From: DAOPYU01 sp942493245 | Lineage (GTDB): Bacteria; Sumerlaeota; Sumerlaeia; UBA8349 | Direction: 5' to 3' | DNA length: 64,000 nucleotides | Assembly: GCA_942493245.1 (NCBI GenBank) | Contig: OW818685.1 | Span: forward strand, 4,216,001-4,280,000 | In this document: one piece after another, positions 51,245 to 59,671 of the stretch | Layout: the number at the start of each line of letters is the position of its first letter | How positions within the stretch are numbered: position 1 is the first letter of the stretch | Translations under genes and position numbers: made by a program | The notes under the pieces: generated by a model | The model's input: only the letters and a program-made list of their open reading frames with translations | What the model was told of the DNA's origin: nothing | Database searches by the model: none

Positions 51245-52153
51245 ATGGATTTTGGAAAAGACGCATTGGAAAATGTCCTGGACTCGCTTCAGGACGGGAT
51301 CTACCTGATCAATCAAGACAAACAGATCACTTTCTGGAACCGGGGCGCCGAGCGCATGACCGGTTACACAAAGGCGGAGGTAGAGGGAAGCGGGTGTTGG
51401 CAGGACATCCTGGTCCATGTGACCGAAAACGGAGTCTCCTTGTGTGAAACGGGCGGGTGCCCGGCACTCGAGACCCTGCGCTCCGGCGAAACCGTCGAGA
51501 CCGAGTTGGCCTACCTCCACCACAAACAGGGGCATCGGGTTCCCGTGACCATCCGCACGTCGGCGCTGCGCGACGCCGACGGACAAGTCATCGGTGCGGC
51601 GGAGATTTTCAGTGAAAAACTCTCGCGCGAAGCGACCGAGCGCGAACTGGAACAGCTGCGCGTCATGGCGCTCCTCGACCCGGTTACCGGCATTGCCAAC
51701 CGCCGCTATGGCGATGTTCAAATCCAGAAATGCCTGGACCAGAACCGCCGTTACCAGTGGCCTTTCGGATTGCTTTTTATCGATCTGGACCATTTCAAGG
51801 ACATCAACGACACGTACGGCCACGAAGTCGGAGACCGGGTGTTGGGCATGGTGGCTCAGACGATCGAGAAAAGCACCCGCTCGTTCGACCATGTGGCGCG
51901 CTGGGGCGGCGAAGAGTTTGTGGCGATCCTGGCCAACGTGGACAAGAAGACCCTGAAAACCGTGGCCGAAAACCTCCGAGCGCTCGTCCAGAAATCTTTC
52001 CTGGACTTCGAAGGGAAGCAGATTTCGATCACCATTTCAATTGGGGGATCCATGTGTCGGCAGGACGACACGCTCGAGTCTCTATTGCGCCGCGTGGACG
52101 GGCTGATGTACGCCAGCAAGGAAAATGGCCGCAACCGCGTTACCGTCGGTTGA
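51245..52153 (+). CDS. PAS-GGDEF diguanylate cyclase
   Basis: 302 aa. The PAS domain is at about residues 5-125 (LDSLQDGIYLINQDKQITFW) and contains the CETGGCPALET Cys pair common in this PAS subgroup. A helical linker leads to the GGDEF domain at about 138-300: LDPVTGIANRR, FIDLDHFKDINDTYGHEVGD and the active GGEEF in RWGGEEFVAI. It should make cyclic di-GMP from GTP. No RxxD inhibitory site is seen at the usual place before GGEEF. No membrane helices are present, so the PAS domain senses something in the cytoplasm. It is divergent from the acyltransferase gene. Confidence 0.92.
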   Translation: MDFGKDALENVLDSLQDGIYLINQDKQITFWNRGAERMTGYTKAEVEGSGCWQDILVHVTENGVSLCETGGCPALETLRSGETVETELAYLHHKQGHRVPVTIRTSALRDADGQVIGAAEIFSEKLSREATERELEQLRVMALLDPVTGIANRRYGDVQIQKCLDQNRRYQWPFGLLFIDLDHFKDINDTYGHEVGDRVLGMVAQTIEKSTRSFDHVARWGGEEFVAILANVDKKTLKTVAENLRALVQKSFLDFEGKQISITISIGGSMCRQDDTLESLLRRVDGLMYASKENGRNRVTVG

Positions 52154-52189
52154 GCGTTTTCCCTTTCCCCCGCTGAAACCCGGTTCTCC

Positions 52190-53560
52190 TCAAGGGATAT
52201 CCTCGCGCACAGGGAAACCGTAGTCTCCAAACAAATCTTCCTCCGGCCATTCCCGAACCGCGTCAGCCGCCTGGTGCAGCAACCCGTCTATCGGCTCATA
52301 CGACAGACGCGACCACGGGTCGTCGCGCTGGTTGAACAGCGCCACCCAGTTCAGCCCGTCGTGACGGCGAACCATAAACGTATAGGTACCCGGCAAACTG
52401 CCGTTGTGCCAGGTGTTGCGCGAAGCGCCCGCGGGCCGGACCATCCACCCCCCGCCGTAATACGAATCGGTGGGCTCGGAAATGGGAGAAGCAAACGTCT
52501 GCTCCACAAACTCCGGTTTCAATAACGGGTAATTCCCTGTCGGATCGAAAGCCGCGGCAAACCGCGCCAGATCCACAGCCGAAGCCAACCAGCCGCCGTG
52601 CGCGTCCATGTTCTCGATATTCCAGTGTCCATACGGTTCCGGCGCCGTTTCGGGTGCGCCGGGCTGAACCACGCAGGGGTGGAGTTGACGGTCCGCAGTC
52701 CGGTAGTACGGCTCATCCTGCAGCCGCTTCTCGAACGCGGTGCGTCCCAGAACCATGCGCCGAATGCCCAGTTGGCTCAACACCGTTTCGCGTATGAACC
52801 GTTCATACGGAACCCCGCTGACCGACTCGATCACCCGTCCCAGGAGGCAGTACCCGAAATTGCTGTACACATGGCGGCTCCCCGGATCGTGATCGAGCGG
52901 CTTGCCCGCCATGTACCTGATGATGTGATGGGTCCCGACCGGATAATCCACCCCACATTGCTTTGCGACCTGACGGTCCTGAAACATCGGATCGAACGAA
53001 TGGTCCCGATCCCACCCGCCCCGGTGTTGCAACAGATGGAGGACGGTGACCTCCTTCAACCGGGGATCGCATATTTCCCCATCCAACGGCTCCATTTTCA
53101 CAAGATCCACGAGTTTGTCGGAAAGATTCATCTTTCCCTGCTGGACCAGAAAAAACACCCCGGCCGCCGTCAGGGGCTTGCTCACACTGGCGATCCGAAA
53201 CAACGTGTCGGGCCGAATCTCGACCCCATCGGGCGCATCCCAACTGTACCCCCGGGCATACACCAGGCGGCTTGCGCGCGTCACGGCCAGGGAGGCGCTG
53301 GTGATCCTGCGCGCGGTCATGAACTCCTGAACGACACGGTCGAAACTGGTCAGAGCCGGACACTCGCGCCCCGTCACCCGCCACACGCGCGTCTCGTCCG
53401 CCGGCCACTCCATGGCCCGCTGCACCGCCGCCTCGCTCGCGGCCCAGGCCAGCGGCTGAAAAGAAGAACGCCCCCGGCACGACTGCGCCAGCCCACCCGA
53501 TACCGCCAGTCCGGCGGCACATTTCAGAAACTTCCGGCGATCCATCCGACTCAGAACCAT
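52190..53560 (-). CDS. Exported serine hydrolase of the beta-lactamase/CubicO family
   Basis: 456 aa from ATG 53560 (GGGAGGAG upstream). The N-terminus MDRRKFLKCAAGLAVSGGLA has a Tat-like RRKFLK motif, and a Cys in AQSC could be a lipobox. The catalytic SXXK is ASVSKPL near residue 125, the Tyr motif is VYSNFGYCLLG, and the third motif is HNGSLPG in place of KTG, typical for class C-like esterases and peptidases. A real beta-lactamase activity is not implied. It probably acts on D-amino acid peptides or esters in the periplasm. The closest neighbour is the convergent GGDEF gene. Confidence 0.88.
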   Translation of the reverse strand: MVLSRMDRRKFLKCAAGLAVSGGLAQSCRGRSSFQPLAWAASEAAVQRAMEWPADETRVWRVTGRECPALTSFDRVVQEFMTARRITSASLAVTRASRLVYARGYSWDAPDGVEIRPDTLFRIASVSKPLTAAGVFFLVQQGKMNLSDKLVDLVKMEPLDGEICDPRLKEVTVLHLLQHRGGWDRDHSFDPMFQDRQVAKQCGVDYPVGTHHIIRYMAGKPLDHDPGSRHVYSNFGYCLLGRVIESVSGVPYERFIRETVLSQLGIRRMVLGRTAFEKRLQDEPYYRTADRQLHPCVVQPGAPETAPEPYGHWNIENMDAHGGWLASAVDLARFAAAFDPTGNYPLLKPEFVEQTFASPISEPTDSYYGGGWMVRPAGASRNTWHNGSLPGTYTFMVRRHDGLNWVALFNQRDDPWSRLSYEPIDGLLHQAADAVREWPEEDLFGDYGFPVREDIP

Positions 53561-53615
53561 GTCCAGTACTCCTCCCACAATCGGCACAACGACGGAAGCC
53601 CCGTCTCGTCCCCTC

Positions 53616-53707
53616 CCGTTTATCCTTGCCAGAAGGGTAAAGCAAACATTATTTTAAGATATCGCCATTCCCTGAAATAAGGCGGATTCTTATTTCAGGG
53701 TTGTCGA
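53616..53707. repeat. 90-bp direct repeat, copy 1 (with TTATTTCAGG palindrome)
   Basis: It starts with CCGTTTATCCTTGCCAGAAGG and ends in a perfect 11-bp dyad, CCTGAAATAAG and CTTATTTCAGG, around GCGGATT. About 75-80 percent identical to 54393-54482. It lies upstream of the 189-aa gene. Confidence 0.85.
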
Positions 53708-53741
53708 GCACAAATACTTTTTTCCTGGAGCAATTTCAATC

Positions 53742-54311
53742 ATGGGACAAGAAACATTATCGCTCGATGAGTCAGACCTTCCAGAGATCGCCATAATTTT
53801 TGAGGGCGGATTTGTCGATCTTATCTTCAGGATCACAGACAGCGAGATCCAACCGGATGGCAATGTCTGGATTGAGGCCGATGGTTTGCATGAAGGCGAA
53901 CGCGTCGGCCTGCGAGTCGAACTGATTGGTCCGTGGGAAGAAAAGATCCTTCAGGAAGATTTTCGGATCTTTCAGGGTGAAGTGCGCTATGTCGCCACCG
54001 GCGAACCAAGTGACCGACTTGTCCAGGTTATGCGCCGGTTGTATGGTTGTTCAATTCAAGTGGACAGTATGAACTCGAATGGTGTCCTTTTCACCGGGAT
54101 TTCCATCGAGGGAAATCCCGCTTGTGCCAAGGACCAACCGTTAAGAATCAAGTTATTTATTGAAGCGGAAGACGCGGAAGATGATGACGAATTTGATGCG
54201 CGATATGCAGAGCTGTTTACCCATATCGACATGACGACAGGGTGGCTGGGAATCTGCGAGAAAGATCCGGACTATCGTGATCCCCTGATTCGAGCCCTGT
54301 CGGGCGCCTAA
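53742..54311 (+). CDS. Hypothetical protein between direct repeats
   Basis: 189 aa. It looks soluble and acidic with a mixed beta pattern: IAIIFEGGFVDLIFRI, VWIEADGLHEGERVGLRVEL, then a DDDEFDARYAELFTHIDM segment. There is no signal peptide, membrane helix or recognisable motif. Base composition is more AT-rich than the neighbouring housekeeping genes, as for the rest of the 53.6-58.2 kb island. The gene is flanked on both sides by the 90-bp repeat, which suggests cassette-like acquisition or duplication of a shared control region. Confidence 0.65.
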   Translation: MGQETLSLDESDLPEIAIIFEGGFVDLIFRITDSEIQPDGNVWIEADGLHEGERVGLRVELIGPWEEKILQEDFRIFQGEVRYVATGEPSDRLVQVMRRLYGCSIQVDSMNSNGVLFTGISIEGNPACAKDQPLRIKLFIEAEDAEDDDEFDARYAELFTHIDMTTGWLGICEKDPDYRDPLIRALSGA

Positions 54312-54392
54312 TCGGAAACGAGGGCGACCCCCTTTTTCCGGCTATTCATTTCTCGCAATAGCCGTTTTGCATTCCCCCTATCCGCCGCCTCA

Positions 54393-54482
54393 CCGTTTAT
54401 CCTTGCCAGAAGGGCGATGCAAGCCTATTTCAGGATACAGCCATTACCTAAAATAAGGCGGATTCTTATTTCAGGATGTCGA
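54393..54482. repeat. 90-bp direct repeat, copy 2, running into the winged-helix gene
   Basis: Same unit as 53616-53707. Three TTATTTCAGG-like half-sites are visible (about 54427-54435, 54447-54457 inverted, 54465-54475) directly in front of the ATG at 54476. This position suits an operator that blocks expression of the downstream genes. Confidence 0.85.
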
Positions 54483-54739
54483 ACCAGATGAAACGAAAAC
54501 TCCAGGGACATTATGAGACCGTGGCAACGGCGGATGAGACCGTCCAAGCCTTTGTGCCTGCCCCCCTCACCCCCGCCACAATCAACAAAACCCTGTCACA
54601 TCTTCAGGAACTCGGCATCGTCCGCGAACTGACCTGGCAAAAACGGAACCGGCTGTTCTCTTACGCACACTACATCAAAATCCTGAACTCGGGAACCAAT
54701 CTGCCGGAACAAAACACGATCGAAGAGAACACTCTATGA
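54476..54739 (+). CDS. Small winged-helix protein like the C-terminal domain of Fic proteins
   Basis: 87 aa. Residues about 30-80 (LTPATINKTLSHLQELGIVR, then KRNRLFSYAHYIKILNSGT) match the DNA-binding winged helix that ends many Fic proteins, down to the typical ILNEGT-like finish. No Fic catalytic motif (HPFXXGNGR) exists upstream, so this is either a stand-alone regulator or the remnant of a broken fic gene. Its stop overlaps the start of the nucleotidyltransferase gene (ATGA at 54736-54739), implying coupled translation. The start codon lies at the edge of the direct repeat. Confidence 0.65.
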   Translation: MSNQMKRKLQGHYETVATADETVQAFVPAPLTPATINKTLSHLQELGIVRELTWQKRNRLFSYAHYIKILNSGTNLPEQNTIEENTL

Positions 54740-55037
54740 TTCATCCCGATGCTCCAACCCACCTTCAACAGTTGAATGAGACACATTATCAATCCGTGAT
54801 TTTCCGGGGTATCGCAGGGAGTCACGCCTATGGAACTGCAAAATCCGACAGCGACACCGACATCCGGGGGATTTACGTCCTTCGTGCCAATGCGTACCTC
54901 GGGCTGACTTCTCCTGTTGAGCAACTTTCGGATGAAAGAAACGACACGACTTACTATGCGCTTCGTCGTTTCTTCGAGTTGGCCGCCGCGGCCAATCCCA
55001 ACATCATCGAACTGTTGTATCTGCCTCAGGACTGTTT

Positions 55038-55045
55038 AATTTTTC
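55038..55045. repeat. Left target-site duplication of the ISL3 element
   Basis: AATTTTTC, identical to 56604-56611. Confidence 0.85.
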
Positions 55046-55051
55046 GCCTCT

Positions 55052-56305
55052 TCAAAGGAATCTGTGGGTGAATTCTGGCTCGGGTAGGTCGCCAAGCCGG
55101 TGATACAACGCGATTTCCAGCGTTTTGAACGTGCCGTACCCATACGCCATTTTTGTGCACAGTTTGGCTTTGTTGTTCAGACCCTCCACCACCCCGCTGG
55201 AAAACTCCTTTTTTGCCCGGAACCAGTTCAGGATCAGTTCGCGGTGGCTGCGCAGCATCCGCGCCACTTTTTTGATCGGTTCGATACGGCTGTACATCGC
55301 CCGCCGGCACCAGGCGTCCAGGAACCGCCCCGCCCAGGGGGGCGAAACATACTCCCAGAACTGCTGGAAATCCTCCTTCATCAGGTAGGCCTTGACCGTC
55401 CTGAGATTGTACGGCAACAGGCTCTCGAGTTTCTCGTGCTGCTTGCCCGTCAGGTTCGACCAGCGCTTGAGCAGGCACCAGCGGCTCTTGTGCAACAACG
55501 GCTCGAGGCCCTTGCGTTTCATCTGCTTGGCCTCGTCCGAGCGCACCTGATCGAGCGCCTTGTTCAGGTGCGCCACGATGTGGAAACGGTCCAGGATGTG
55601 GAGGGCCTGGGGGACCTTCCGGGCGATCACCTTCAGGTACGGTTTCCACATGTCGCTGGCTACGAACTCGATCAAACCGCTGCGTTCGTGCCCCAACAAG
55701 TGAAAGAACGCCAGCAGCGTTTTAACGGTCCGCTCCCGCCCCACCCACAGCAAACGCTTGCGGCCCTGGTTGATCTGGTAAACCACGGTGGCGTAGGTGT
55801 GACCCTTCGCCCAGGCGATTTCATCCACGCCGATGGCGCTGATCCCCGTCAGGTCCAGATGCGCGCGCCCCCAAACCACCGCCTGTTCGACGGCGCAGGC
55901 CACCGTGTGCCAGGACGTCTGAAACGCCTCGGCCACGCCCGCCCAGGACAGACGCTTGGCCCATCGCGACAGAAACCAGACGTAGGCCGTGCAGATCGGG
56001 CTTTTCCCCTCGGCCCAGGGAACCGCCTCGACCTTGACGTCGCACCGGGGACAGTTGACACGGCGCATGGCGTAGAGGAAGTGGACCACAATGCCCCAGA
56101 AGGGAATGAACTCGAAGCGCCGCTCGGCCAGCGTGTCGTAGCCCGGAGCCTTGCGTCCACAACCCGAACAGATCGCCCGGCTGCCCCGACGCGCCCGGAT
56201 CGGGATCTCCAGGATTACTTGCCCGTCCTTCTCGATCATCCGCTCGGCGCCATAGACAAAACCCTTGAATTTTTGGACTCGGTTGAGGATTGTTCGGATG
56301 TGCAT
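55052..56305 (-). CDS. ISL3-family transposase
   Basis: 417 aa, full length. The N-terminal zinc-finger-like region has CSGCG and later CPRCDVKVE, typical for ISL3. The DDE domain is seen in GISAIGVDEIAWAKGHTYAT (first Asp), VASDMWKPYLKVI (second Asp) and the C-terminal SGVVEGLNNKAKLCTKMAYG (Glu). RWCLLKRWSNLTGKQ is a conserved ISL3 block. The start at 56305 has GGAGACGAG upstream. No frameshift or internal stop is visible, so the enzyme should be functional. Its stop is only 6 nt from the left end of the element. Confidence 0.95.
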   Translation of the reverse strand: MHIRTILNRVQKFKGFVYGAERMIEKDGQVILEIPIRARRGSRAICSGCGRKAPGYDTLAERRFEFIPFWGIVVHFLYAMRRVNCPRCDVKVEAVPWAEGKSPICTAYVWFLSRWAKRLSWAGVAEAFQTSWHTVACAVEQAVVWGRAHLDLTGISAIGVDEIAWAKGHTYATVVYQINQGRKRLLWVGRERTVKTLLAFFHLLGHERSGLIEFVASDMWKPYLKVIARKVPQALHILDRFHIVAHLNKALDQVRSDEAKQMKRKGLEPLLHKSRWCLLKRWSNLTGKQHEKLESLLPYNLRTVKAYLMKEDFQQFWEYVSPPWAGRFLDAWCRRAMYSRIEPIKKVARMLRSHRELILNWFRAKKEFSSGVVEGLNNKAKLCTKMAYGYGTFKTLEIALYHRLGDLPEPEFTHRFL

Positions 56306-56603
56306 CTCGTCTCCGTTCCCGTTGCTCGATTTCTGGCGAAACCAATCAACCTGAACGCGCGTCGAGATGCACGCTTAAAGAATCCTTGCCTCTTGAACTT
56401 CCGGCCTCCTTGCCTACAATATTGAGATCGTCTCGGAGGATAGGGCGCTGCTGGAGAGCAACCCGAGCGCCGCAGACGACGCCGAAACACAAGGGCCGGA
56501 GGTCAGGCCGCAAACCGAGCCTCCGGCCTGACGTATCATCGAGTGTTTTGGCACCAATGCGAAAAACTCATCAAAATCTATCCACAAATTCTTTCAAAGA
56601 ACC
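56306..56603. other. Non-coding right part of the ISL3 element
   Basis: No gene is seen. It contains a hairpin in the region 56501-56534 (GTCAGGCC with GGCCTGAC) and the right inverted repeat. It should carry the transposase promoter. Confidence 0.5.
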
Positions 56604-56611
56604 AATTTTTC
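56604..56611. repeat. Right target-site duplication of the ISL3 element
   Basis: AATTTTTC, identical to 55038-55045. Confidence 0.85.
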
Positions 56612-57415
56612 GAACCCCCTGTTCGAACCGTTTGATTGAGATGCGGAATCTGTTCCTTTCTAAACGCGCTTTTGAGTCGCATGTCATGTATGCTCTGGCT
56701 CAGATTAAACGTTCACGGGGTCAGAACAAGTTGATTAACAACCCCAAACCCGAATCTCCTCCCGTAAGAGAAGACTTCTGTTGGGTTATCGCGCGTGATA
56801 CTCTGGACGACAAAAAACACGACAGCCCCTATCGGCCAATCCCACTGCACGATTCCAATATTGACTTGTCTCGATACCATGTTTCAGCCCTGGAACACTG
56901 TCACGGAGTATTCCGCCTGTATCATTATGGAGAGAAAGCCAGAGGAGTCTTTCGTGAAGGGAACCTGATTTGTGAATCCATCCCCAGGGACGACGAAGTT
57001 GAGCGTTGTGCCGGACTTTTGATCTTCAATCAGTTCGCGTACGAGAAAGCGATGCGCGACCACCAACATTACTGGAATTGGATGAGAAACCGTAATGAGA
57101 CACGTTGGCGGGATCAGGAGTCTGGCTCAATCGATTACGATGCCAAGAACCTGATGCACACCTTTCGGCTTATTCTGTCTGCTGAACATATTTTCCAGGA
57201 AGGCCTCCCTCTCGTGCGTTTCGAAGGAAATTCCTTGCAGTTCCTGTTGAGTATCCGGGCTGGAAACCATGCCTATGACGACCTTGTCCGCAGGGCGGAG
57301 GAAAAAGTCGAGAAACTGATCGAAATGCGTTCCCATTCTTCCCTGCCAGACGCACCAGACAACCAAGCCATCACAAACCTGCTTCAAGAGATTACTGCGA
57401 TGTGGGAAATGGATC

Positions 57416-58177
57416 ATGCCTGAGCCAATACAATCTCTTCTGCGACAAATCGAAACCAAATACCTCTGTCAGATTCTCTATGCCTGCGAATCGGGAAGCC
57501 GTGCGTGGGGATTCGCATCGCCCGATAGCGACTATGACATCCGTTTCATTTACGCACATCCCATTTCCTGGTATCTCCAATTGGAACCCAAACGCGATAC
57601 GATCGAAATCATGGCTCCCGGGAATCTGGATCTGGCCGGTTGGGAATTATCCAAAACTCTCCGCTTGTTCGGCAGTTGTAATCTTCCTCTCAACGAGTGG
57701 ATGGACAGCCCGACGATCTATCGTGCCCAATCGGAATTCCACGCCTCCCTCTGTTCACTCATCCCCCATTACTTCAACCCGAAGAAATCACTTCACCACT
57801 ACCTGAGTATGGCCGAGCGCATGGCCGACCACGAAATCCAGAATGGGAAAGTCCGAATCAAAAAACTGTTCTATATCCTACGGCCCCTTCTGGCAGGTCT
57901 GTGGATAACGACACACCACAAAATGCCTCCCACTCGGTTCGATCGGCTCTTGGAACAATCGCTCCCAACAAGCGTACTCAAAACGGTTCAGGATCTTCTG
58001 GCTCAGAAATCAAACGCCATCGAGAACGAAACCATTGCGATACCGACTATTCTGTTGGACTGGATCACCGACACACGCCAGATTCTTTCCCGGAATGCCC
58101 AAAATCTCCCGAAACCGAATGGACCCGATTGGAAACCCCTCAATACCATGATGAAAGAATGGGTTCCTCGAGAATAA
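57416..58177 (+). CDS. Second RlaP/YcgL-family nucleotidyltransferase
   Basis: 253 aa. The active site is ESGSRAWGFASPDSDYDIRF at about residues 23-42, with the catalytic Asp pair in DYDIR. It is followed by the family block DLAGWELSKTLRLF, then NLPLNEWMDSPTIY and helical sequence containing KKLFYILRPLLAGLWI. It overlaps the end of the first nucleotidyltransferase gene by 8 nt, so the two were made together before the IS insertion. The homologues differ strongly in sequence, so they are not a recent duplication. Substrate is unknown; family members are suspected to act on RNA ends or tRNA. Confidence 0.85.
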   Translation: MPEPIQSLLRQIETKYLCQILYACESGSRAWGFASPDSDYDIRFIYAHPISWYLQLEPKRDTIEIMAPGNLDLAGWELSKTLRLFGSCNLPLNEWMDSPTIYRAQSEFHASLCSLIPHYFNPKKSLHHYLSMAERMADHEIQNGKVRIKKLFYILRPLLAGLWITTHHKMPPTRFDRLLEQSLPTSVLKTVQDLLAQKSNAIENETIAIPTILLDWITDTRQILSRNAQNLPKPNGPDWKPLNTMMKEWVPRE

Positions 58178-58207
58178 AGCGATGTAAAGTCCGAAACTCG
58201 CATACGT

Positions 58208-59440
58208 TCACTCAAACACCAGCACACACCCGTCCCCGGAAGGCACGTCAAACCGTTTGCCGGACTTGCCCGTCAGAACATCCCGCGCCGGACCGGGCAG
58301 TTCGAGCGGGTACGCTCCCGGAGCGCCGGGCAGGTTCACCACCACCAGCGCCTTGTCATAGCGCCGCTGCCAGACATGGGAATCCACTCGTTTACCCGCC
58401 TCGCGTGGTTGGCCGATCTTGACGTCGTATTCCGGGTACCAATCGTGCTGGTGGCTCGTGCTGTCGGAAAAGAGGTAATAGAAATCGCCGATCGCCAGCG
58501 CGTAACAGAGCGACCAGCGCCGCGCCGCCGGATCGGGCTTCGGGCGCTGTCCCTTTGGGGCGTCCCCGGGCCAACCCGCCCCGTCGCGGATTTCCTCGAA
58601 ACGCTCGATCACACTGATGCGCGGCGCGCGCAACAGGGTCTCGGTCTGCTGCATTTTTTGAATGGTTTCGTCCCATTCCGTCCGTTTGTGGCTCCACCCC
58701 GACTCGTACATGAAACCGTTCAAATACGGCGCCACCCAATCATACTCTCCCACGGCATATCCTGCGTTGACCAGAATCAGAAAGTCGTCCCCCACGGCCT
58801 CGCGGACCTGCTTCAGAAACGCAATCCACGGTTCCTTTTCGGGGCGCAGGTTGTCATAGAAAACCCCGTCCACGCCCGTCTGTTTGAGCGCTGCCGTCTG
58901 TTTGGCCACATGGCTGCGGTACTCCGCCCGGTTCCAGTCCATCCGGTGCGTTCCGGGCCAGAATTGTTGACGCTTGCCCTCGACCCGCAGCCACCAGGGG
59001 TGGTCCTCCGGCAACCAGGAATCCTTGTATTCATAGAAGCAAAGATCGCCCATGATGAGCGCGTCGGGGTTGAGCCGCCGAAGTTCGGCCACGCGTTTCT
59101 GCGCCACCGCGATGGATGGCGAGGTGAACCCGTCCGCTTCTCCCATTGGTTTTCGGTCGGGTTCCAGTCCCAAGTCCCATGTTCCAAGCATGATCAGGTC
59201 GTGACGCGCTTTCGCCTCGGGCGACGAATCGCCCCGCAACGGCGCCCAGAGCATCGCGACACGCGGATAGGGCGCCGCCTCGAAGAGGCGTTGTGCGCGC
59301 TCAGCGGAAACCTGCGCCCAGCCGAGAGTGCTCCCCAGAACGGATAAGAGGCACCCGACCCACAAGAAGACAACCCCCCGTTTCAAAAACCGGAACTTAT
59401 CCTCCTGGTTAAGCAATACTGGCTCTTTCGTTGTCGTCAT
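58208..59440 (-). CDS. Secreted glycoside-hydrolase-like TIM-barrel protein
   Basis: 410 aa from ATG 59440, which has AAGGAGG upstream. The frame extends to 59650 without a start signal. The signal sequence lies at about residues 20-43 (GVVFLWVGCLLSVLGSTLGW, cleavage after AQ). The mature part looks like the hypothetical glycosyl hydrolase group with a TIM barrel: DALIMGDLCFYEYKD, VDGVFYDNLRPEKEPWIAF and FLILVNAGYAVGEYDWVAPY, with acidic residues at strand ends. A C-terminal beta domain (KALVVVNLPGAPGAY, VLTGKSGKRFDVPSG) completes it. Substrate unknown. Confidence 0.75.
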   Translation of the reverse strand: MTTTKEPVLLNQEDKFRFLKRGVVFLWVGCLLSVLGSTLGWAQVSAERAQRLFEAAPYPRVAMLWAPLRGDSSPEAKARHDLIMLGTWDLGLEPDRKPMGEADGFTSPSIAVAQKRVAELRRLNPDALIMGDLCFYEYKDSWLPEDHPWWLRVEGKRQQFWPGTHRMDWNRAEYRSHVAKQTAALKQTGVDGVFYDNLRPEKEPWIAFLKQVREAVGDDFLILVNAGYAVGEYDWVAPYLNGFMYESGWSHKRTEWDETIQKMQQTETLLRAPRISVIERFEEIRDGAGWPGDAPKGQRPKPDPAARRWSLCYALAIGDFYYLFSDSTSHQHDWYPEYDVKIGQPREAGKRVDSHVWQRRYDKALVVVNLPGAPGAYPLELPGPARDVLTGKSGKRFDVPSGDGCVLVFE

Positions 59441-59671
59441 CCCCGCCTCCTTCCGGCTCGCCCGAGCCTGCCTGCCCCAAAAAATTCCCCATCCAATCCA
59501 CTCGTTTTCCCACAACCCTCGCTCTTTGACAATTCCAATCTTCCCGGAAAAACAGAATTGCGGGCCAGGTGTCCAAAACACCTGACCCGCAATCGGCTGG
59601 AAAGAACATTTCCAGCAAAGCCACCTGGCCCCTCCCGACCAAATGGCCACAGGTTGCCTCTCTCTCCCACC

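Larger units (their letters stand above)
55046..56603 (-). mobile_element. ISL3-family insertion sequence, complete, 1558 bp
   Basis: Ends are imperfect terminal inverted repeats: left GCCTCTTCAAAGGAATCTGT, right (inverted) GGTTCTTTGAAAGAATTTGT, about 16 of 22 matching. It is flanked by the 8-bp duplication AATTTTTC, the usual ISL3 size. One intact transposase gene fills most of it, and about 300 nt of non-coding sequence lies before the transposase start. It splits a nucleotidyltransferase gene whose two halves are otherwise intact, so insertion is probably recent. Confidence 0.92.
54736..57423 (+). pseudogene. RlaP/YcgL-family nucleotidyltransferase, interrupted by an ISL3 element
   Basis: Two parts, 54736-55045 and 56612-57423, join in the same frame once the insertion and one copy of the target duplication are removed, restoring 373 codons. 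The N-terminal part has the polymerase-beta type active site GSHAYGTAKSDSDTDIRGIY with the catalytic Asp pair, and NIIELLYLP. The second part continues RLIEMRNLFLSKRAFESHVM and ends in a helical domain. This is the family of predicted nucleotidyltransferases found with RNA ligases (RlaP) and YcgL. As it stands only a truncated protein of about 111 aa can be made. The 3' part may still be expressed if a start lies within it (ATG at 56641). Confidence 0.85.

Noticed and set aside
54476..54739. Complete fic toxin gene
   Set aside because: Only the C-terminal winged helix is present; no HPFXXGNGR motif occurs in any frame between 53708 and 54739.
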